Positions 37,163 to 46,966 of a DNA stretch of 64,000 nt are shown in pieces (the first letter of the stretch is position 1; the number at the start of each line of letters is the position of its first letter). The DNA comes from Rhodopirellula halodulae. GTDB lineage: Bacteria > Planctomycetota > Planctomycetia > Pirellulales > Pirellulaceae. Both the position numbers and the translations under genes were made by a program. The notes beneath the pieces were generated by a model, which saw only the letters and a list, made by a program, of their open reading frames with translations, was not told the DNA's origin and did not search any database. The stretch spans positions 35,436-99,435 of the forward strand of contig NZ_JAJKFV010000033.1 in assembly GCF_020966775.1 (NCBI RefSeq), read 5' to 3'.

Positions 37163-37981
37163 TCACGCGATCGCATGCTTCAGGTTCTGAATACTTTCCC
37201 GAGTGATCGTCTCGACCCCTGGTGAATAGTCAAACACTTCAACGCTCACCCAGCCTTCGTAGTCCACATCCGACAACGCACGCATGATCGGTTCAAACTT
37301 CACGTCTCCCATGCCTGGCCCCAGCAGGTTCGGGTCATTGGCGTGGAAATGAATCATCGAGTCGGCATGTTGGCGAATCACGTCGTCGATCGGTTTGGCT
37401 TCGCTGCTCATCGCTTTAACGTCCAAATGCAGCCCGATGTGCGGATCGTTGATCATCTCCGCTAACCGGACGCCTTCGTCCGCGGTGTTGAGAAAATCGC
37501 CTTCGCTCGGACCGAGCGGTTCCAACGCTATTTTGACATTGTGCGAATGCAACGCTGGTAGAACGCCGCGAAGGACTTCGGCCGCATTCTCCATCGCTTC
37601 TTCGGTGCTTTGCCCTTCGGTTCGATTGCGTTGCTGCGGCGATCCCAACACCATCAACGTCCCGCCAAGGTCGGCACACAATTCCGCCAGTTCACTCAGA
37701 TAGGCGGTCGTATTGCCTCGAGTGACCGCGTCTCGCGTTGTCAAATGATAGCCTTCGGTTTTTGCCAACAACCAATGCAAGCCGATGATCTGCATGCCCG
37801 CATCGGAGACCTGCTCGCGGTAAGACCGACGATCCGATTTTGAAAACTCGCGGATATTTTCGGCCAGCATGAACGGGGCGACCTCCCATCCGGTGTAGCC
37901 GGCATTTTTCGCAAGAGCGAGGGCTTCGTTCAGCGGCATGTCGCCGTAAGTTTCGTTGCAAATTGCGTAGCGAAAGGCCAT
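37163..37981 (-). CDS. Sugar phosphate isomerase/epimerase (xylose isomerase-like TIM barrel)
   Basis: A 272-residue AP-endonuclease-2-type TIM barrel. Features: N-terminal AICNETYGDMPLNEAL, GYTGWEVAPF, IIGLHWLL, a glutamate in ALEPLGPSEGDFLN, an HLDVKAMSSE strand, MIHFHANDPN with metal-binding histidines, and YEGWVSVEVFDYSP; these supply the usual metal-ligand set. Such proteins isomerise or epimerise keto-sugars or inositol derivatives. The tandem repeat array follows its stop. Confidence 0.85.
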   Translation of the reverse strand: MAFRYAICNETYGDMPLNEALALAKNAGYTGWEVAPFMLAENIREFSKSDRRSYREQVSDAGMQIIGLHWLLAKTEGYHLTTRDAVTRGNTTAYLSELAELCADLGGTLMVLGSPQQRNRTEGQSTEEAMENAAEVLRGVLPALHSHNVKIALEPLGPSEGDFLNTADEGVRLAEMINDPHIGLHLDVKAMSSEAKPIDDVIRQHADSMIHFHANDPNLLGPGMGDVKFEPIMRALSDVDYEGWVSVEVFDYSPGVETITRESIQNLKHAIA

Positions 37982-38167
37982 GGCAGAATGAGTTTGTTCT
38001 TGGGAGTTTGGGCTGGGATCTGGTCCGTTCGTTGGTCCACAATGTAGGCTGATACGCCTTCGGATGGCAGACGGCGAGCAAATTTATCGGCTGGTCTGGC
38101 CAGACCGCCAACGACTCACGACGCTTCTTGTCGCCCATCGATCATTCATTCTTTTCGGATTCGTCAG

Positions 38168-38632
38168 ATGTTCACTCGTTCCATCGCATCGCACCTCACC
38201 TTCACCGCGTTGGCAGCCACGCTGTTCTTTGCCGGCTGTGGCCAGACCGATCGTTCCAGTGGCCCTGGACCGGAAGACCCCGACGCGCCGAAAGAGTTCA
38301 CCACCACCGATACTGGTTTGAAATACCGTATCCTTCGAAAAGGTTCCGGTGATCTTCCTGGTCGCGAAAGCTTCGTCACTGTCGACTACGTGGGTTGGTT
38401 GGATAGCGGCCGTGAGTTTGACAGCTCGTACAACCGGCGAGAGCCAGCGACGTTCAATCTATCCAGCGTCATTCCCGCTTGGACGGAAGGAGTCCAGTTG
38501 ATTGGCGAAGGCGGAATGATTGAATTGGAGGTGCCGTCTGACCTGGGATACGGTGCGGCCGGGATGCCGCCAACCATTCCACCAAATGCCACCTTGCACT
38601 TCAAAGTCGAGCTGTACGACTCACGTCAGTAA
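38168..38632 (+). CDS. FKBP-type peptidyl-prolyl isomerase, lipoprotein
   Basis: A 154-residue protein: signal sequence with lipobox LFFAGC (about residue 24), so probably lipid-anchored outside the cytoplasmic membrane, then one FKBP domain. The fold is clear from LKYRILRKGSG, VTVDYVGWLDSGREFDSSY, VIPAWTEGVQLIGEGG, and the ending GYGAAGMPPTIPPNATLHFKVEL. It catalyses proline cis/trans isomerisation during folding of exported proteins. Confidence 0.92.
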   Translation: MFTRSIASHLTFTALAATLFFAGCGQTDRSSGPGPEDPDAPKEFTTTDTGLKYRILRKGSGDLPGRESFVTVDYVGWLDSGREFDSSYNRREPATFNLSSVIPAWTEGVQLIGEGGMIELEVPSDLGYGAAGMPPTIPPNATLHFKVELYDSRQ

Positions 38633-38669
38633 TCTGACTTGCGTACGCACGTTTATTGAGACGGAAGCA

Positions 38670-39926
38670 TCAAGGCTGAAGCCGCAGATCTACCCAAACC
38701 ATGCGGTGGTCGGAGGCTTCGGTGGCCTTCCCGAGTGCGGTGCCAGCATCCGGCCAAACCACGCCCGAATTTATGACGTGCCAATCTGACGACGGCAAGA
38801 CATAGTCGACTCGAATTGGGTTTCGACCGAACCTCGCTGTGGCAATTCCATGTTGAGGGCTGGTGGGCAACGTGTCTTGCACGCGCGGGTGAGCCAACAG
38901 GTTTCGGATGCCACCGCGAAGACTGTCGCCTTCCTTTGGATCCGAATTTAAATCACCGGCGATCACGAACGACGCGGGAGATCCATCACGGTCGCCCCCC
39001 AACCCACCCGAGTTCCCTTGATCGTCGACGATCCAAACGGACTTTCCGTCCGAGATGTAATCCGACCAAAAACGGATCTCATCATGATTGCGTTTCCCGT
39101 TTCGATCTTCTTTCCCATCAAACACGGGCGGCGTTGGATGACAAGCCAACCAGTGCAACACACGCGAACTGGCACCATCGTTGTTCGAACTTGATGCCCC
39201 GACCGGGATTCGAATGGGAATGTCCACATGGTTCTTGCTGGACAGACGTAACGATTTCCAAACCGCATCGGGGTGGTAGGGTTCGTTGCTCTCCGGATTG
39301 AACGGACGCAGTGCTCCCGGCATGTTCGACCAACGAAGCGTTTGAAAACTTCGGATCGCTTCGCTGAGTATGGGATAGCGGCTTAGAATCGCCATCGCGT
39401 ATTGACCGCGATACTTACCAAACCCATGAGCATCGGTTGGCAATTCGACGTCACCATCCGAATCCAAATCCTGGTCGCTCAACAATCCCGTGTTGGTCGG
39501 GATGGACCATCGATACGGGTAGTTGATCGGCAAAGTCTCGCTGCCCAACTCATTCGTACTCTCTTCTTTCGCATTCCCTTGCTCGCGAAGATAGCGTTCG
39601 ACGAAAGCGTTCAGCGTTTGAGCATCTTCGTCGTGATCGATCTCGCAAAGCAGCAACACGTCGGGGCGGATTGTCCGAATTACCGTCGCCAATTGGATGG
39701 CTTGGCGGTCGCTTCCCGTTTCCAATCGACGCAACACCTCGCCCGCTTCGTCCCCGTACAACGACACGTTGAACGTGGCGACTCGCAAGCTCAACGAATC
39801 TCGCTGCGAAGTTTCAGGAACGTTTTGAGCGGGCATGGAATCCAGGTCTTGCCCACCACCAATGGAAGGAACGAGACACACAACGAGCAGGGCAAAAGAA
39901 ACCACGGGTTGGAATCGCAAAATCAT
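38670..39926 (-). CDS. Secreted endonuclease/exonuclease/phosphatase-family protein
   Basis: A 418-residue protein with a signal peptide (VVSFALLVVCLVPSIGGG) and an EEP fold. Catalytic landmarks in order: RVATFNVSLYG near residue 47, LLLCEIDHDED (metal-binding Glu), HWLACHPTPPVFDG, FVIAGDLNSDP and the C-terminal EASDHRMVWVDL. The substrate could be DNA/RNA, phosphoinositide-like or another phosphodiester; it cannot be told apart by eye. It is convergent with the FKBP gene and divergent from the PP2C gene. Confidence 0.85.
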   Translation of the reverse strand: MILRFQPVVSFALLVVCLVPSIGGGQDLDSMPAQNVPETSQRDSLSLRVATFNVSLYGDEAGEVLRRLETGSDRQAIQLATVIRTIRPDVLLLCEIDHDEDAQTLNAFVERYLREQGNAKEESTNELGSETLPINYPYRWSIPTNTGLLSDQDLDSDGDVELPTDAHGFGKYRGQYAMAILSRYPILSEAIRSFQTLRWSNMPGALRPFNPESNEPYHPDAVWKSLRLSSKNHVDIPIRIPVGASSSNNDGASSRVLHWLACHPTPPVFDGKEDRNGKRNHDEIRFWSDYISDGKSVWIVDDQGNSGGLGGDRDGSPASFVIAGDLNSDPKEGDSLRGGIRNLLAHPRVQDTLPTSPQHGIATARFGRNPIRVDYVLPSSDWHVINSGVVWPDAGTALGKATEASDHRMVWVDLRLQP

Positions 39927-40086
39927 AGCCCACCGGGTTGGGGGAACGTTACAATGGTCCTGACACGCAGGAAACGACTGTTTTCGCAGGCGATTGATTC
40001 AATGGCAATGGCGTCCATCATTGAGTCAACATGTCTTACGACGTGGAAAAGATTGCGAAACTCGCCCATCAAACGAAGAAGTTTTG

Positions 40087-41094
40087 GTGAATTCAGAAGA
40101 TCAAATTCATGCTGCCGGACGAACTCACGTCGGGCAGCGTCGCGAAGACAACCAAGACCAGTTCCTGATTGCCGAACTGCGGAAGTCGATGCAGATTCAC
40201 CAGACGAGTTTGGCGTTGGATGAGGAGTCGACTTTGTTCGGCGGCCGCAACGGTCAACTGCTGGTGGTGGCTGATGGAATGGGCGGCCACGCATCAGGAC
40301 GCCGGGCCAGCAACCTCGCGGTCGATCATTTGATCACCCAGTTGCTGAACAACGTTCACTGGTTTCTCCACTTGGATGAGGAACGCGACCAAAGTTTCAT
40401 CGATTCCCTCAAGAGTCTGCTCGAACGCACCAACTTGAAACTGTTGAACGAGTCCAAGCAGTCCGAAGAAGACCGCGGGATGGGAACGACGTTGACGGTC
40501 GCATACATCGTTTGGCCTCGCATGTACGTGGTGCACGCGGGCGACAGTCGTTGTTACTTGGTTCGCAGTGGGCAGTGCAGCCAAATCACCACCGACCACA
40601 CGCTTGCCCGGCAATTGGTGGACGCGGGATCGATGAAACCGGAAGACGAAGCGACCAGCCGATGGTCCAACGTGCTTTGGAATGTTTTGGGCGGCCACGG
40701 TGAGAATCAGTTCACCGCCCAAGTCGTTCGGGTGGACTTGCTGCCCAACGACACAGTCATCCTTTGCAGCGACGGTCTGTCTCGATATGTCGATCCGAAC
40801 ACGATGGTGTCCGTGGTGGATCAATTCGGAACTGACCTACAAGGCATGACGGATCATCTGATTCAAATTGCGAATGAGGCGGGCGGCGTCGACAATATCA
40901 CCGTGGTGGTGGGACAACCCGGTGCCAACCAGCCGGAACGAGACACGGTGGAACCATCGCGCACGGTTCCACTGGTCAGGTTGGACGACGAAAGTGACCT
41001 GCAATCGGACCAGGCGTCTTCGATGAGTCTTCAGGACCTACAACGTTTCGCCAACGAAGACACGTTGCCGGACGAGCGGGATCGCCAACGTTGA
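40087..41094 (+). CDS. PP2C-family protein serine/threonine phosphatase
   Basis: About 335 residues. PPM/PP2C motifs: HVGQRREDNQDQ with metal-binding Asp, LVVADGMGGHASG, GMGTTLTVAYIV, VVHAGDSRCYLVRSG, ILCSDGLSRYV and GGVDNITVVV. It lacks membrane helices and any N-terminal receiver, so it is a stand-alone cytoplasmic phosphatase. The C-terminal 60 residues are acidic and probably disordered. The start is taken as GTG at 40087, with GAAGAAG about nine bases upstream; the TTG just before it is also possible. The signalling pair at 41.5-45.8 kb follows on the same strand and could be in the same network. Confidence 0.85.
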   Translation: MNSEDQIHAAGRTHVGQRREDNQDQFLIAELRKSMQIHQTSLALDEESTLFGGRNGQLLVVADGMGGHASGRRASNLAVDHLITQLLNNVHWFLHLDEERDQSFIDSLKSLLERTNLKLLNESKQSEEDRGMGTTLTVAYIVWPRMYVVHAGDSRCYLVRSGQCSQITTDHTLARQLVDAGSMKPEDEATSRWSNVLWNVLGGHGENQFTAQVVRVDLLPNDTVILCSDGLSRYVDPNTMVSVVDQFGTDLQGMTDHLIQIANEAGGVDNITVVVGQPGANQPERDTVEPSRTVPLVRLDDESDLQSDQASSMSLQDLQRFANEDTLPDERDRQR

Positions 41095-41478
41095 AAAGGC
41101 TTTCGTTAAGCTGGCACCCTTTGAACGAACAATCTTCGGCCGCGACTCGGTGCGACTTCACGCACGTCTAAGCGGCCCTGCACCTCGCTGCCGAACCGCG
41201 GTGACGTCGATTCGCTCGCTCGTCGTGGTCAATTCTTCGCAATCACTTCAGTTCTCAACTCGACTGAAGCGATACGCCACCACAAAAGCGAACGGTTGAA
41301 TCGATTGCAACAAATGTGCGACCGCTGAGAAAATCCCTGATTCAATTTGAACACATCCGCGGACCACACCCCCCGCAAACGAAGGCCATGTTTGAAACGT
41401 GCCCCAAGAGCGGATCGGCTCCTACGAAACACGCGTTCGTCAGGAGCCGGTCTGCATTCTCTGTCAAACAGATTTTCG
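41095..41478. other. Intergenic region between PP2C and Hpt-protein genes
   Basis: About 385 bases. The downstream frame is open back to 41347 (TTG), but I see no family similarity there. No repeat or hairpin stands out. Confidence 0.5.
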
Positions 41479-43563
41479 ATGTTCGCTGACGAGCCCACCG
41501 ACTTTCCGACAACGCTTCACGGGTCCGTCGGTACCTACCGGTTGAACGACAAAGGTCAGCTGATTGATGCTGACGACGCCCTGTTGCGTTTCTTTGGTGT
41601 CCAACACCTTCGCGAGCTACTCAAACACGCTGACACCGCTGAATCCGTGCGTCCCGCAACCGTCAGCAGCGAGAACATGGTTTGTTTGCCATGGCTCGAA
41701 GACGACCCAACGCTGTTGAACCAAATCCAAGGCTACTTCCGCCGGAATTTGGCCCCGCCGCCGCTGCAGCACAAAATCAAGCTCAAAGGTCGTGAACGTT
41801 GGGTGTTGGAAACGCTGGTTCCGATTCGCAACCTCACCGGCCACCTCGAACAATGGCTCGGTTCGATCTTTGATCTGACCGCGATCCAGTCACGCAACGA
41901 AACCGTCGTCCGCACTGCTCTTTCGACTGCGGATCTGCGAGCCACACAGTTGAATGACCTCTGCAAACAATTGCGGTGGGCCATCGATCGTGTTCGAGAA
42001 TCAGTGCGGGAGAACGCTTCGGCATGCACGATGCATTCGCTGCTCGACAGCGTTGACCATTTGTTGCACCTGGAAATCGACAACGCCCCGACTGATCGCC
42101 GCAAAAGCTTTCGCGACGACAAAGAGACTGAGACCGAACCGCTTTCGCGAGAGTTACTGAAAAAGGTCGTTCCCACGCGATCACAGCCCGAACCAAGCTA
42201 TCGCCAAGATCGTCGTCGCGGCTTCCGTCTTTGCGAACTGCTCGAAGACTTGGCCGAATCAGTCGCCCCCGAAATCCACCGGGCCGGCCGCCGAATCACG
42301 GTTCACGTCGATCCCGCCCTGCCGCCTGTGGTTCGCGGCAATTTGCAAACCATTCACTGTGTACTGGCCAACTTGTTGCATCACGCGGCGGAGCAAAAAG
42401 AGTTTGGTGATGTGCAATTGATTGCTCATCGGCAAAATCGTCACACCAAATTCATCGTTCGCATTCCGACGGTCACCTCCGAAGACGGAACCTTCCCGCA
42501 GTTGTGGCTGCACCCGGACCAACAACCATCGGAATGGCAAATCGCGGCTCGCTACGCCGAACGTCTTTCGACGCAATTGCTAACTCGCTTTCTGGCCAAC
42601 GGACACTGTGAAGTCAGTTTTGAAACGACTTTGGTGGAAGACAAGGAAACCGAGTCCGATCTGCACCTCGAAAATCGACTTGATTCGCACAACCGAGTCT
42701 TGGTTCTGACCTCGCATGCGGCCACCAGAGACACGCTGACTCAAATTCTGAGCTCTTGGAAAATCCAAGTCACCAATTGCGACGAGCTTGATGTCGCTCT
42801 GCAACGCATTCGCGTGAGTCAGCAGATGCAACGTCCGTTTGACGCGATCCTGATCGACGAGGCCATCTTCGCCAACCGTCAATCGCTTTCCACCGAGACA
42901 TTGGAATGCTTGGCGACCTGCACCAACATACGCATTCAGTCACGAGATGATGCGGCAAGCTCCAACTTCAAGCAACGTCACCGGATGCCCGACTGGGTGT
43001 GGACTGTCGAAGAACCGATTCGGCAAAGCTGCCTTCGCACCGCGTTATTGGGAGCGTTGTCGGCCGCTAATCCAGACGACGACGATTGCGGCATGTGCCC
43101 GCCGGCCACATCGCACTCGGTGGTCCCTGACTCGGGATTGGCTTTGCCATTTTTGTCCGCGAATGCGGACACCGTCGCACCCGACGATTTGGTCGAGTCC
43201 GAGCCAACGCTGGACGAATCGGATCTGTTCAACATGGAATCGCTGCGAAACGAATGCGGCGGTGACGACGAACTTTCCGGTGTCGTGATGGGAATTCTTT
43301 GTCAGTCGCTCCCGGCGAGAATCCGAGAAATTCAATCCGCTGCCCATCGGGGTGACTACCCGGCGGTCCGGCGTTTGGCTCACCAAATCGGTGGCGCGGC
43401 CCAAGACCATTCACTGAGCGCCGTGGCGAGTTTGACGTTGGAACTGAAAGCTCACGCAACGTCGCAAGACGTCCCTCGTGTCAACGAATGCATTCAGGAA
43501 CTCACCCAGCGAATTGACCAAACGGTCGATCGAATCCAAGCCCTGTTGGAGGAAGCGAAATGA
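41479..43563 (+). CDS. Degenerate hybrid-kinase-like protein with PAS and Hpt domains
   Basis: A 694-residue protein. About residues 10-140 form a PAS-like module (GTYRLNDKGQLIDADDAL). A long helical region follows, then a part with kinase-ATPase shape (LCELLEDLAESVAPEI, IHCVLANLLHHAAEQ at the N-box position), but the phospho-accepting histidine of the dimerisation helix and the glycine G-boxes are missing. Then a receiver-like region (RVLVLTSHAATRDTLTQIL, PFDAILIDEAIF). The C-terminus is an Hpt domain with VRRLAHQIGGAAQ; H635 is the phospho-acceptor. The stop overlaps the next start (ATGA). Start at the ATG at 41479; upstream frame has no similarity. Confidence 0.65.
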   Translation: MFADEPTDFPTTLHGSVGTYRLNDKGQLIDADDALLRFFGVQHLRELLKHADTAESVRPATVSSENMVCLPWLEDDPTLLNQIQGYFRRNLAPPPLQHKIKLKGRERWVLETLVPIRNLTGHLEQWLGSIFDLTAIQSRNETVVRTALSTADLRATQLNDLCKQLRWAIDRVRESVRENASACTMHSLLDSVDHLLHLEIDNAPTDRRKSFRDDKETETEPLSRELLKKVVPTRSQPEPSYRQDRRRGFRLCELLEDLAESVAPEIHRAGRRITVHVDPALPPVVRGNLQTIHCVLANLLHHAAEQKEFGDVQLIAHRQNRHTKFIVRIPTVTSEDGTFPQLWLHPDQQPSEWQIAARYAERLSTQLLTRFLANGHCEVSFETTLVEDKETESDLHLENRLDSHNRVLVLTSHAATRDTLTQILSSWKIQVTNCDELDVALQRIRVSQQMQRPFDAILIDEAIFANRQSLSTETLECLATCTNIRIQSRDDAASSNFKQRHRMPDWVWTVEEPIRQSCLRTALLGALSAANPDDDDCGMCPPATSHSVVPDSGLALPFLSANADTVAPDDLVESEPTLDESDLFNMESLRNECGGDDELSGVVMGILCQSLPARIREIQSAAHRGDYPAVRRLAHQIGGAAQDHSLSAVASLTLELKAHATSQDVPRVNECIQELTQRIDQTVDRIQALLEEAK

Positions 43564-45788
43564 GTTCGTTTGATTCCAGCTCGCTGCACACCTTGCATCA
43601 ATTGCAATCAGCCGAAGCCTTGAGTTGGCCGCATGTCGGCACATCCGAAACGTCGGTCCCGCCGGTGACGGAGTCGCCTCGATCCACGGGAAGCATTGAT
43701 CGACGTGTTGCCAACCCAGACACCAGTACCATCCTGGTCGCGGAAAGCGATGAAACGACGCGAGAAACCCTCGCCAAAATGCTGCGTTATCGCAACTACA
43801 AAGTCCTGACCGCCGCCACCGGTCGTGATGCGATTGTGGCGGTGCAGCAACAACATCTCGATCTTGTGTTGATGGACATGGACCTACCGGATCTGGACGG
43901 GTTCCGCACCACACGATTGCTGCGGCAATGGATGGACCTGAGCGCGTTGCCCATCATCATGGTGACTTCCGCCGCATCGCCCAACGATGTGATTCAGGCT
44001 TTTGATAGCGGCGCCAGCGACCACGTGACCAAACCAATCGACGCCGCTGTCACACTCGCTCGCATCGCGACGCAATTGCAATTGAAGTCGGCTCTGCATC
44101 GCCTACGTCAAAGCGAAGAACGCTATGCGTTGACGGCTCGCGGAACCAACGACGGAATGTGGGACTGGAACCTGATCACCGGCGAGCTGTATCTCTCGCC
44201 ACGATGGCGAAGCATGGTTGGATTGGACGGAACCGATTGGCAACCCAATGGTGCGACTTGGATGGATTTGATCCACGCCGAAGACCGCCGACGCGTCGAG
44301 TCTGATTTGGAGGCTCATCTCTGCGGCGACACGGATCACTTCGAGACCGAACTGCGAATGCAGGACGGGCACCAGACGTATCGTTGGATGCTCTGTCGCG
44401 GACTCGCTGTTCGCGATGGCCGCGGAACAGCCTATCGAATCGCGGGATCATTGACCGATATCACCGAAGGCAAGGTTGCGGACGCGTTGACGGGGCTGCC
44501 CAACCGGATGTTATTCAACGACCGGGTGCAGCGTTGCGTGGACTATCAAGCTCGCAATCCACATAATCGGTTTGCCGTCATCTTCATGGACGTCGATGAT
44601 TTCAAACTGATCAACGACCATTTTGGACACGATGCGGGCGACGACTTTCTCGTCAGCATTGCGTCACGCCTGGACACCTCATTGCGAAAGTCCGACGCAA
44701 TCATCGCACGGATGGGCGGCGACGAATTTGCGGTCTTGCTCGAAAACATTCGCCACGTCGATGAAGCCGTCGCCGTCGCGATGCGTTTGCACGACAAAAT
44801 GCGGGCGCCGTTCCCAGTCGGCGACCGCGAAATTTTGACACGAGCGAGCATGGGCATTGTGGTGTCGGAATGGAACTCTGATTCGGATCAACCGCAGCCC
44901 ACGTCCGAGGACTTGTTGGTCCGCGCCGATACCGCGATGTATTACGCGAAGAACCAATCCGAACTGCCCTACGCAATCTTCAACGAAGAGATGCTGGCGG
45001 AAAACCGTTTGCGATTGGAACTGGGGTCGGAACTACGGCATTCGCTCGAACGAGACGAACTGTCTCTGATGTACCAGCCCATGGTCAACTTGGCCAACGG
45101 ACAAACGGCCGGCTTCGAAGCCTTGCTGCGTTGGGAACATCCGGAACACGGTCCCGTGTCACCAAGCACCTTCATCCCGATTGCAGAATCCAATGGATTG
45201 ATTGTTGAGATCGGATTGTGGGTGCTTCGCAAAGCATGCCAGCAAGCGATCCAGTGGAAGGAAGACTTTGGTCGTCCGTTCATGATCAGCGTCAACGTCT
45301 CCGTTCGACAATTGTCCGCGACGGGATTTGTGGAAGCGGTCACGGAGGTCTTGGACGAAACCGGTTTGCCGCCGGAATTTCTCAAGCTGGAGGTGACCGA
45401 AAGTCTGCTGATGCAAGATCCCGAGCACACCATCGATCTATTGCATCAATTGCGAGACATCGGATTGACCATCGGCATCGATGATTTCGGCACCGGGTAT
45501 TCCTCGCTGTCGTACCTGCACCGCATGCCAATGGACATCCTGAAGGTGGATCGTTCGTTCGTGGAATCGATGTTTGATTCGGACAAGAATGCCGCGCTGA
45601 TTCGTTCCATCCTGGCTCTGGCCAGCAGTTTGGAATTGAACGTCGTGGCGGAGGGCGTCGAGACGGAACCGCAGTTACAACGATTGCGTGAACTGGGATG
45701 CCATTTCGTTCAAGGGTTCCATTTTTCCGAACCGCTGCACCCGGATGACGCCCAAGCGACCATCCACCGTGAATGGATCGCCGAGTGA
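43560..45788 (+). CDS. REC-PAS-GGDEF-EAL protein, c-di-GMP turnover
   Basis: A 742-residue protein with four domains in order: receiver (about residues 57-175, phospho-acceptor D106), PAS/PAC (about 185-300), GGDEF (about 310-470) and EAL (about 490-735). The GGDEF motif is intact (RMGGDEFAVLL), as are the EAL (GFEALLRW) and DDFGTGYSSL loops, so both cyclase and phosphodiesterase could be active. It probably controls cyclic-di-GMP in response to phosphorylation. The ATGA overlap with the Hpt protein upstream makes that protein its likely phosphodonor or partner. Confidence 0.92.
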   Translation: MSSFDSSSLHTLHQLQSAEALSWPHVGTSETSVPPVTESPRSTGSIDRRVANPDTSTILVAESDETTRETLAKMLRYRNYKVLTAATGRDAIVAVQQQHLDLVLMDMDLPDLDGFRTTRLLRQWMDLSALPIIMVTSAASPNDVIQAFDSGASDHVTKPIDAAVTLARIATQLQLKSALHRLRQSEERYALTARGTNDGMWDWNLITGELYLSPRWRSMVGLDGTDWQPNGATWMDLIHAEDRRRVESDLEAHLCGDTDHFETELRMQDGHQTYRWMLCRGLAVRDGRGTAYRIAGSLTDITEGKVADALTGLPNRMLFNDRVQRCVDYQARNPHNRFAVIFMDVDDFKLINDHFGHDAGDDFLVSIASRLDTSLRKSDAIIARMGGDEFAVLLENIRHVDEAVAVAMRLHDKMRAPFPVGDREILTRASMGIVVSEWNSDSDQPQPTSEDLLVRADTAMYYAKNQSELPYAIFNEEMLAENRLRLELGSELRHSLERDELSLMYQPMVNLANGQTAGFEALLRWEHPEHGPVSPSTFIPIAESNGLIVEIGLWVLRKACQQAIQWKEDFGRPFMISVNVSVRQLSATGFVEAVTEVLDETGLPPEFLKLEVTESLLMQDPEHTIDLLHQLRDIGLTIGIDDFGTGYSSLSYLHRMPMDILKVDRSFVESMFDSDKNAALIRSILALASSLELNVVAEGVETEPQLQRLRELGCHFVQGFHFSEPLHPDDAQATIHREWIAE

Positions 45789-45854
45789 GTGTCAAGCAAG
45801 CACCCACCTATACACACAACTCTCCAACCAGTTCCCCGCCCAAACCAACCAAAC

Positions 45855-45913
45855 AGCCGCCCGGCGTTAGCCGCGGTTCTCACGCGTAACCGTGGCTAAT
45901 GCCAAAACGGCTA
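45855..45913. repeat. Dispersed copy of the GTTAGCCGCGG palindrome
   Basis: AGCCGCCCGGCGTTAGCC is followed, after GCGGTTCTCACGCGTAACCG, by TGGCTAATGCCAAAACGGCTA. It is a single copy of the same palindrome that forms the core of the tandem array at 36.5-37.1 kb, with different loop. It sits downstream of the GGDEF/EAL gene and upstream of the 3' end of the ABC permease gene. Confidence 0.8.
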
Positions 45914-45982
45914 AGGATTCCCACCACAAACCAACGCCTACTCACGTCCTCGCCCGCACCCAAACACCCCGACCAAACCGCC

Positions 45983-46966
45983 TTACAACGGCGCGGGCAA
46001 ATCTCGTCGATTGAACACAATCAGCGCGATCGCATAAAACACCGCGCCGAGCGTTAGCAACAACAGCGGGTACGCCAGCGGTGGCAACAGGCCTTCCTCC
46101 ATCGTCATGGACAAACTCCACGGCGACCACAGATCCCCATCGCGGACCAACGACGTCATCTTCTGAGGTTTGTAGCAATTGAAAAATGACATCGCTTGCA
46201 GAAATGACAACGATTCAGCGGCTTTCCCAAGCCCGTACATGATCAACTGAATCACATAGACCGTCATCACGGCACCGATCGTCCGCCATCGATACCGATC
46301 CATGCTGCTGAAGCAGGCACTCAGTCCCAGCAGAAAGAAACCAAACGAGAACAAGTGAAACACGGACGCCGTGTAGGTCAACACGTCGACTTGTTCACTC
46401 ATTGGAAACGTGCGTTCGACGGGTGGATCGTTGGTCAACGGCAATTCCATGTTGAGAAACGGAACACGAACCGACGGCGGCGGCACGGTCTCTTTCAACA
46501 TGGTGGTTTGGACGCCGACGCCCACCCCCGCCCAAAGCACCAAGCACAATGCAATCAAACCACCGATGCTGACCACCGCGTGCGACAGCATGAATCGAAG
46601 GCGGCTGATGGGCTGACTCAACAGCATCTCCAGCGTTCCGCGTCCCAGTTCCCCGCTGACCACATCGCTTCCGCGAGCGATGCACCAAACGACGGTGCAA
46701 AGAATCACGATCGGTTCGTCAAACGTCATCCCGACTCGGCCGGAGTACGTGAACAGAGCATCAAACTCGATCGGCGCGAATTTTTCGTAGTCACGAAATT
46801 GTTCCAAGATGGTTTGGAACTGCCCCATGTTCAGCAGCTTCACCACCCAAACTCGTACCCAACCAAACGCGAATAACGCGATTGCGAGTGCGATGAACAG
46901 CAACGAAGACTGACCGATGAATTTGCGGATCAACATGCGATCCACACCAATGTCACTCGCACGCAC
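45983..46966 (-). CDS. ABC-2 type transporter permease
   Basis: A 327-residue membrane protein with about six hydrophobic segments, typical of ABC-2 exporters: LLFIALAIALFAFGW, FDEPIVILCTVVWCIARG, the GELGRGTLEMLLSQPISRLRF coupling region and LLLTLGAVFYAIALIVF near the end. The start is taken as GTG at 46966, one base overlapping the stop of the ATP-binding protein (TAGTG); an alternative is the ATG at 46936. The large outer loop between the third and fourth helices may be extracytoplasmic. The substrate is unknown. Confidence 0.8.
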   Translation of the reverse strand: MRASDIGVDRMLIRKFIGQSSLLFIALAIALFAFGWVRVWVVKLLNMGQFQTILEQFRDYEKFAPIEFDALFTYSGRVGMTFDEPIVILCTVVWCIARGSDVVSGELGRGTLEMLLSQPISRLRFMLSHAVVSIGGLIALCLVLWAGVGVGVQTTMLKETVPPPSVRVPFLNMELPLTNDPPVERTFPMSEQVDVLTYTASVFHLFSFGFFLLGLSACFSSMDRYRWRTIGAVMTVYVIQLIMYGLGKAAESLSFLQAMSFFNCYKPQKMTSLVRDGDLWSPWSLSMTMEEGLLPPLAYPLLLLTLGAVFYAIALIVFNRRDLPAPL

